Shown here: positions 57,167 to 64,000 of the stretch, one piece after another
How positions within the stretch are numbered: position 1 is the first letter of the stretch
Layout: each line of letters starts with the position of its first letter
Source of the DNA: Amphiura filiformis
Lineage: Eukaryota; Echinodermata; Ophiuroidea; Amphilepidida; Amphiuridae
Assembly (NCBI RefSeq): GCF_039555335.1
Contig: NC_092644.1
Coordinates: forward strand, 43,138,667 to 43,202,666
Direction: 5' to 3'
DNA length: 64,000 nucleotides
Program-made: the position numbers and the translations under genes
Notes under the pieces: generated by a model
Database searches by the model: none
What the model was told of the DNA's origin: nothing
What the model saw: the letters and a program-made list of their open reading frames with translations, nothing else

Positions 57167-57360
57167 AATGGTCTGTTGTTCTATTGTGTCCGATTTGAGC
57201 GCTGACATATTGGAAAATGTTGCCAATCAATATTCATGAGAGTGTACATTCAACGTCCAATTTTCGAAATTGGGTGACTTGTGCTTGGCAGGTGTAAAAT
57301 ACATATGACTGGGCGTTTTAAATACGTAACGCATAAAGTGCTGTTAGTGTTAGGCCTATG

Positions 57361-57716
57361 TGGGGGGGGGCTGTGTTTAGTTTCTATAATAATTATTATA
57401 AGGCCTACATTTATTTGTCATTCCTTTCTTTTCTTTTCTCTGTACTTATTCTTTCCTTGCTAAAGTATCACTCCCTCTTCTTATCACCCTTCCCTTCTCC
57501 ATCCCCTCTTACTTTTTTTCCCCTCGCATTCCTATCATTTTCCTTACCTTTCTATTTATTTATATCTATTTATTTATTTCTCTTCATTTCTTCCTCTTTC
57601 TCTCTTCCTCCAGTCCCCCTCTCATTCTTCATATCCCCTCCTCCACCTCTACCTCCCTCATCCCCTCCCAAGACCTCTCACAGAAGAGCTGCCCCTTCAG
57701 TACGCCACTGTTTATG
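57361..57716. repeat. Polypyrimidine tract with hAT-like right end
   Basis: G9-type run at 57361, then ~260 bases of C/T-rich sequence (57416-57680), ending TACGCCACTG. Open frames here are compositional. Confidence 0.6.
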
Positions 57717-58409
57717 ACATTCTCCTTCTTAAAATAAAATAAAATGTCAATTTGTGAAAAACAACTTTTATATAGGCCTATACCGGTATACTTATTATAT
57801 GTTACATGTATACGTAGCTATTACCATTTTACAGTACTATAGACATGCAGACATGGCAGCCTTGATGTGTAATCATTCAGCAAGCGCATTCAATTTATTT
57901 AAATGAAGCACCTAAATTCAGTAGGGTGACAACGAACTGTACATCAGCGGCTAATGTGTGCCTTTTGTGCTTACGGCTACTCAATCACACCCTTGGGTTT
58001 TATGATAACAATAGGTACTTTTCGTTCTAATAGGCGCTTTCACGCTACTTTCGTTTGATCACTTAGCCTGCTAGGTAAAGCCTTAATACACTGTCGGACC
58101 AGCTTACCAATTTAATGGCGGAAGCCCTGTGTCCCAAACAAAAGGTACCTTTCGATGAATAGCTTGTCAGATTTCAAATCGGCACAAGTGAACAATGCGT
58201 TACATAATCTATTGCTTCTCCATCTTTAATAGCTCCATGGATATAACCGAAGTACACTGATGACTGTGTAGAGTCATCAACGGTAACTCTTCAATTATGT
58301 CTCTTCAAGGGAGTCAGATGACTCCCAATATGGAGTCATTTTAGACATACGGTCGCAGAGTGGCTAGACTCTGCTTTTAGAGTCACCCTGACTCCAGTTT
58401 AGCTTTCAA

Positions 58410-60345
58410 TGCGGGCGTCCTCACAAAATATCCTCACAGAAGCGACATGACATTATGAGACAATTATTTTATTATGAATCAGTTTGTCCTTCTGCCATGG
58501 AACATCTATATACCAGGAAAAGTATGTGCTGATTTTACGGAAATATCAGTGAAATGAATTAATGTGAGCTAGTACAGTGAAGTTATTGAATCGTGAATCA
58601 TTGTAGTCGGGATTATGCACTTTCAGTTTCTCACGCGTTTGAACGGGAATTGGATTGCGTACTTTTTCGATGTCTAGTGAGCAAATTTCTTCAATATTTT
58701 GAGAAAATGATGTCAAATTTTCTATTCTATATTGTTTGGTAATAATGTCTTTTGCCAATAGTATGTTTAAAGTTGTAATTTTGTGTTTTTGATCGCAAAG
58801 ATCGGATATTTTCGTTCCCGATTCGAATTCTGAACCCTTCGCAAGGGTGCCGATTTCGGCAGAACTTTGACGATAATTTTGCCTTTTTGGACACTAAAAT
58901 GCATTCGATCCTTAATTTTGTTTCAACCGAGTCTTAAATTAGCAAGCACAATAAGGTTGGTACCACTTTTATATACATTAATAAAATTTTAAAGATTTTT
59001 TTTCAAGTTTCTAACCGGCGCAAATCGTTAAGTGTGTATTTCCCATTGACATCCAAAATGGGAAATACGAGTCTGATGGACATAGGAACGGCGTCCATGA
59101 GACTCAGCGAGTCTAGCAATAACTGGGAATTGTCATTGCATACTTACACTGCCAATGGTTCTTCTTGATAAAGTTGAGTTCCGGTAGCAAGTTACGGTGT
59201 TGATATTGCAGGTACTCCTGGTTTGTTACTTTGGAGGCTGGTCTTATATTGCGATACAGGAAAAGTATAGCTCTCGTTCAGTTATGGCACTGTTTTAAAA
59301 GCATTCAGGTATATTATGAGGAAACAATAATGTTCAAATCAAAATGATGTTTGCATCAGATCAGATGGTGCCAATGTAGTCTTCCTTCTATACCGGTATT
59401 TAACAAAAAAGACAATGAACCCTCACAATGCGCAAAAGAGACTAATAATATAGCCTAATATTTCCATTCGTTGACAAGACTAATAATTGTATTTAATATA
59501 AAGAGTTGAATTATCAAATATGTCGCCAGAATATGTGCTACGGTCGCCAGTTCAAAAATAGTAAGTCTAGTTGACTCTAGTTGATTATAACTTTTCATTA
59601 AATATTATCGAATGAATTCTGAATAGAAATCAAATCTCTGGATTGAATGACATAGGCATGTGACTTAGCGATATAATAGAGACCCATGCAACTGATACTA
59701 TGCGGATAATGACGTGACACGGTGGCTTTTGTCGTCACAATACTTTGGAATAACAAAGAGTATTGTAAAAGAAATCGGATTATACCGCTTTTTTCTGGTC
59801 CTTTAAAATGTGTATAGGCTGAAATCTGTATAATTATCAAATGTTTTGTGATAAATTAGCCACACCTCAGTGACCTCACACATTTTGGTATGGTGAATGG
59901 GTTGTGAAGATTACTGTGAAGATGCTGTTTGTGATGTCATCATTCACTGGCATCACTGGTTGCATTTCGTACTTGCATGCAGGTATGTGCAATTTATTTC
60001 ATTATTTTAATTTGATGATTTTAATGTGGTTCAAAATTAATGTAATTATTGTCATTAAAATGAACAAGGATATCCTGAAAGATGATTTCTACTATCGAAT
60101 CGATAGCGTGTAAGTCAATTTCAACTTTAGAACTTGTGTTATGAGAAGAAACCTGATCGCAAGAAGCAATAATAAATAGGTTTTACTTGTATCAACTTCA
60201 TTTATTATCATTATGTTACAGTGTTCAAGCTCATATAGGCTTAGTCAAAAAGAAGTAAACTCATGTTCGAGGGGCTGTAGAGATCTGTAAAGAATCTGCG
60301 ATAAATGAAAACATCATGTTAGTCATACGCAACGCAACTTTGCAT
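58410..60345. other. Intergenic, no gene recognised
   Basis: A small hairpin, GTATTTCCCATT / AATGGGAAATAC, lies at 59035-59069. Short frames at 58546, 59598 and 59904 have no recognisable motif. Confidence 0.45.
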
Positions 60346-60811
60346 TAAAGCCATATTATAACATTTTCATACAAAATAGATTAGCATTTCTTTGCCATAA
60401 AATGTTAGTTTTACTGTCAGATATATCCCTTTTATTTTTGAGCCGAACAACTACGGCAGAGCAAAGAAAATTGGAATTTACTATCAGCGCATATGTCGCC
60501 AATTCGTACCACTCCTTCGGTCATGTTATGGTACGGCCCTTTGTTGTGTAGATCACCGTCGCGCACGCCGTGTACGTACTGTGTGTTATGAACATCGTGT
60601 ATGCGTTCGACTAATAATTCCATCGTAATAATAAAAGGCTGATTCCGGCGTTTTATTCAAAATCTCGGATTTTGACCAAACTACAGCACCTAGAGTCTTG
60701 ATTTTTTCAGGGTATATTGGTTTAATAAAGTACAATATAATCGTGTAAAAAAATTAATTAAAAAAAATCAGTGAGGGCGTCCTCCTCAGCAAATGTTATA
60801 ATATGGCTTTA
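60346..60811. mobile_element. 466-bp MITE
   Basis: TTAAAGCCATATTATAACAT at the left and ATGTTATAATATGGCTTTAA at the right are exact inverses. The interior includes a 63-codon minus-strand frame with no domain. Confidence 0.85.
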
Positions 60812-60874
60812 ATGGGGAAAGAACAAAAGGCATCTACTCGACTATGTTCGAGTGTACGGTACAGGCATTAGCGC

Positions 60875-61013
60875 CAATCCGGCTTGAAATGTGGGGGGGA
60901 ATCCCCGGGGGAATCAGCCTGAATTGTCAAAAAGTGGCTGAAAAGAACAAAACATGGACCATTTTGCCAAAAGGTGGGGGACACGTCCCCTGCCCCCCCC
61001 CACCGGATTGACA
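60875..61013. mobile_element. ~140-bp G/C-tract inverted repeat
   Basis: CAATCCGG and CCGGATTG at the borders, with G7 and C9 tracts inside in mirrored order. Confidence 0.6.
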
Positions 61014-61920
61014 CCCATTGGTACACTACAGGGTCTTTGATATTGATCAATTGATCGTGTGTAGACCGCATACAAGGGTTATTGATACTTGTTAGTTTTA
61101 GATAAGTTAATAAATCACTCTACTGAAAGGCATCACTGATAGCATTTCGTCCTTTCATTACAGGTCCATCTTTACATGCCACACCCAACGTTCCAAACCT
61201 GGTACATCATTTACTGCGAGGGAAACATTATTAGCCGCCAATGGAGATTTCAATTGTTATTTTACTTTGCCGCCAGTGAGGCTTGAAACTTGCTAGATCA
61301 TGCACTATTATGTTGGATGCTTTGTTGCTCTGTGATGTAATGATGAGTGAACTTCAGTAAAACAAATGAGGAGAGTGTCCGAAAATATTCTAAGCTGTTG
61401 CGGTTTGGTAGTTCACAGCATCTTGCGAATGGTAGTGAGCTTAGGCATAAACTGCATTAATTCATAGCGAGTTTGTAGAAGAAATCAAATATCATAGATA
61501 TAGTTTTGTAGGTCTTGTGGTTCTTGAGTTATGTTGTAAAGAGGGCTGAAACAACAACACTTTTGCAAAACGTACCGTAACTCATTAACAACAATAAATC
61601 AAGCAAGTATATGATTTGTAGAAAGAACAAAACATTATTGTTTTTTTTTAAAATAATATATTCATTTAGACCAACAATACCGCATCTACCCTTAACTTAT
61701 GAAAGGAAGCTGATAGGATATTTGATTGGTTCGCCAACGCAATGTCGACATGATCAATGTAACCTGGAAAGTGCAGTGACAGCTGTAAGACTTTTTTAAC
61801 CATTAAATGGTTATGAAAGTACATACGTTTATTGCCATCAAATATTCATCTCAGTTGTATCGCGACAATAACTATTATTCTTTATGTTTTGAAACATTGG
61901 TTAGACAAAAAAGACAAAAA
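61014..61920. other. 5' region of the transporter gene
   Basis: No recognised promoter. An in-frame upstream ATG at 61807 would add 38 residues without a domain, so the 61921 ATG is preferred. Confidence 0.4.
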
Positions 61921-63309
61921 ATGAATTTCATCTCTCGATTACTTTCTTCATCATTAGCTTTCTTGAGTGGTTTAGCTAGTCTTGGACAATACCGGGCATT
62001 TTTACTTTTAAGCGTCATGTTCACCATAAACTTCTTACATGGAGGAACGGTGAAATCATTAGGGGTGTATCTGCAATATATTAAGCTGGAGTTGAAGAAT
62101 AGTACGGCTACAGCACTTGGATTTGCATTTGGTGTTCCATCAGCTTTGACGTACATTATGGGTAAGCACTGCAACACGGTAATATGTAGAAATAGTAAAC
62201 TATTTAAAATGTAATTATCATTCCTATCATTCCTATAATTGACACTTTCCTGCCTTTTTCTGGGGAACATCGATATAAGTAACGAAATCGAGGACAAGAA
62301 GTGATTATTAAATAACGAATGTGAGGCCAAGAATGGCGTAGTGATATCGATATCACCCCATCAACGGCAGGAACGTGCCAATTATAGGAATCGTATATGT
62401 ACTATATCATAGTAGCAGAGGGTGGGGCTCCAGTGATGGAACATGTAATTCCTTCCAATTGTATTGGGCTCCAGGCAGTGGGACAACCCCATGATATCGA
62501 AAGGGCCGAAAATCGGTTAAATATTCGCAGGTATTGCATTAGTTTTATAGTGCAGGCAAAGAAAGAATGACACAATAAAATATGATTGAAATCATATATT
62601 ATCGCTTTAAACACCTTTTTGAAGAAACAACCCTTCTATACTTACTTTTAAAAGGCCCATTCAGTGATTTGGTCATTCTGAGGATCGTAAAAATCATAAA
62701 AATTCAGATTTTGGCATCTTTGTTAGTGTCATAGATGTGCTAACACAGGCTGCTTGTGGTTAAGCCGAAAGTCATCAATGAGACATTTTACACGAATCTG
62801 TAATTTCTGAAGATTAACTATACGATTTGAATGGGGCTTCAACTTTGTAAATACTGCAAATTTCCTCATTCTTTTGCCAAATTGTTCTTAGCAAAAATAC
62901 CTAATGACAATATTAATGACGAATCCTACAGACAATTTATAAACAATTTTAATTTTTTACACCTCCGCTGGGATCGCTGAATAGGCCTTTAATTAGGCCT
63001 TCTTTAGCCTCACCCTGTTCCTTTCGGAGTCGCGGGGAAAGGATGTTTTCTTTCTTGGGCTCCATAATTTTGGGCAAATACCAAACAAAAATATATATAA
63101 TTTTTGCACCAAAAATCTTATATGTTTAGATACTTTGCCTTCTTTCGTATTATGTTTAATTACAGCACCCATTGCTATATATCTAAGTAGACGTTTTGGC
63201 TTCCGATTATGTATGATGTCCGGGGCCCTTCTTCTTACCATAGGGTGGAGCGTTACGTCTTTCTTTGGAACTACAGTTTTCTACATATTGGTCAGCTTTA
63301 CCATTGTTG
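61921..63309 (+). CDS. Monocarboxylate-transporter-like (SLC16/MFS) protein, first two exons, partial
   Basis: Multi-pass membrane transporter of the major facilitator superfamily, plausibly moving monocarboxylates with protons; the substrate is not deducible here. Exon A 61921-62161 has QYRAFLLLSVMFTINFLHGG (TM1), then VKSLGVYLQYIKLEL, matching the SLC16 pattern in which TM1 is followed by [G]-x-x-KS-G-V, and a second helix ALGFAFGVPSALTYIM. The donor is GG|GTAAGC. Exon B 63166-63309 follows TTTAATTACAG and reads APIAIYLSRRFGFRLCMMSG (the P-x-x-x-x-L-x-x-RFG-x-R loop), then two hydrophobic helices ending FTIVG, with donor G|GTGAGT. Both introns are phase 1. The remaining exons, including most of the 12 helices, lie beyond the window. 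Two MITE groups occupy the introns. Confidence 0.75.
62650..62992. mobile_element. MITE in transporter intron 1
   Basis: AAAGGCCCATTCAGTGATTT at the left and GGGATCGCTGAATAGGCCTTT at the right are inverted. The body matches one half of 42306-43046. Confidence 0.75.
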
Positions 63310-63342
63310 GTGAGTTCTTTCAAGCACCTAAACACGCTAAAT

Positions 63343-63843
63343 TAAGGTCCGTTCATACTACGCCGCAATTGTGGTACGGTGCGGTGCGGTGCGGTGCCGA
63401 TATATCGATTACTTTTTGCCGCAGCTCACCGCAACTCGTCGCATTTCCAACTTTATTGCGATATCGCAATGATGCAGTATTAAGGTCCGTTCATACTACC
63501 ACCGCATTTGCGATGCGTTGCTTTGCGATGCGGTGCGTTGCCGCACTGCATCGTACTGCAAACTACTGCATTGCGATATCGCAATAAAGTTAAATACATT
63601 TTAACTTGGAAATGCGACGAGTTGCGTTGAGTTGCGGCAAAAGTAATCGATATATCGGCATCGCAAAGCAACGCATCGCAAATGCGGTGGTAGTATGAAC
63701 GAACCTTTAGTATTAGATGGTAGTACTAGTTTGCAGTACGATGCAGTGCGGCAACGCATCGCAAAGCAACGCATCGTAAATGCGGTGGTATAGTATGAAC
63801 GGACCTTATCGCAAAGCAATTACGGCGTAGTATGAACGGACCT
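63343..63843. mobile_element. Nested MITEs in transporter intron 2
   Basis: AAGGTCCGTTCATACTAC occurs at 63343 and 63482. Its inverse GTAGTATGAACG(G/A)ACCTT ends near 63706, 63807 and 63843. The arrangement fits one element inserted inside another of the same family. Interiors are built of GCGATGCGTTGC and TTGCGATATCGCAA palindromic words. Confidence 0.85.
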
Positions 63844-64000
63844 TGACAGCAGTGAAGGTCTTATTTTAATTTCAACGGTTTGTAGATCCTGCCAAATGGT
63901 AAAAATGTACACGATCGAGTCATACGACCTTCTTGTTCTCAAGTGATTTTGTTATAATGTAAAGTTTACTTGTCAAGATATACATTCTATCTATCTATGT
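63844..64000. other. Transporter intron, window end
   Basis: No recognised feature. Confidence 0.4.

Larger units (their letters stand above)
55770..58397. mobile_element. Region with GACTCT-rich inverted ends, interrupted
   Basis: GACTCTC/GAGTC words dominate 55800-56382. GCAGAGTCCAGCCACT...CTAAAATGACTCCATATTGG at 56325-56372 recurs inverted at 58330-58378. CATCCTCACAAAATATC flanks both sides (about 55738 and 58408). Other transposons have inserted between. Confidence 0.6.

Noticed and set aside
57358-57717. 119-codon Ser/Leu/Pro-rich ORF
   Set aside because: Created by a polypyrimidine tract; no signature of a real protein.
60432-60623. 63-codon minus-strand ORF with protein-like composition
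   Set aside because: Lies wholly inside a MITE with exact terminal inverted repeats and shows no domain.
61875-62330. 151-codon minus-strand ORF
   Set aside because: Antisense of the transporter exon, whose plus-strand reading has SLC16 motifs and correct splice sites.

Overview
This window looks like metazoan nuclear DNA, most likely from a marine invertebrate deuterostome such as an echinoderm. It is AT-rich, its genes are split by GT-AG introns, and it is crowded with short inverted-repeat transposons. The organism is an inference from gene content (several lengsin-like glutamine synthetase genes, an S1 protease, an SLC16-type transporter) and repeat style; nothing in the window names it. 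I saw no tRNA, rRNA or CRISPR array.

Five host loci can be supported. (1) At 158-3980 (+) are the last four exons of a trypsin-like serine protease with the His, Asp and Ser motifs, but with an apparent one-base frameshift just before the catalytic Ser. (2-4) Three intronless-in-coding lengsin-like (type I glutamine synthetase fold) copies lie on the minus strand at 18472-19854, 37762-39110 and 53366-54725, about 15-19 kb apart. The first is intact at 460 codons. The second has one frameshift near its 3' end. The third has a stop and two frameshifts in its last ~70 codons. All three have a candidate 3' splice site just upstream of the ATG, so a 5'UTR intron is likely. (5) At 61921-63309 (+) are the first two recognised exons of a monocarboxylate-transporter-like protein that runs off the window.

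Most of the rest is transposon-derived. Tc1-type remnants lie inside the protease gene (482-1019, 1470-2484). A 5'-truncated LINE with reverse transcriptase lies at 29815-31330, with smaller LINE tails at 44390-44800 and 52376-52855. A clean hAT-type element has an 8-bp target duplication (50300-51020). Many non-autonomous elements have long terminal inverted repeats: a TTAA-flanked family with at least four copies, several TATA-flanked elements, and snapback palindromes up to 1.5 kb. Nesting is common: 4928-7275 sits inside a copy of the TTAA family, 56834-57144 sits inside a MITE that is itself inside a larger inverted-repeat region, and 63343-63843 is a MITE within a MITE.

The most unusual object is 12869-17068, a 4.2-kb imperfect palindrome. 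Each arm carries a decayed copy of a gene whose motifs resemble a FEN1/XPG-type nuclease, followed in the right arm by a cysteine-rich CXC-like tail. Its outer ends are tandem ~160-bp units rich in paired YY1-like ATGGCGGC motifs. An Academ-type DNA transposon relative is the best guess.

The genes do not form an operon or pathway. The organising theme is a local lengsin-like tandem array decaying in place while being separated by waves of DNA transposons.
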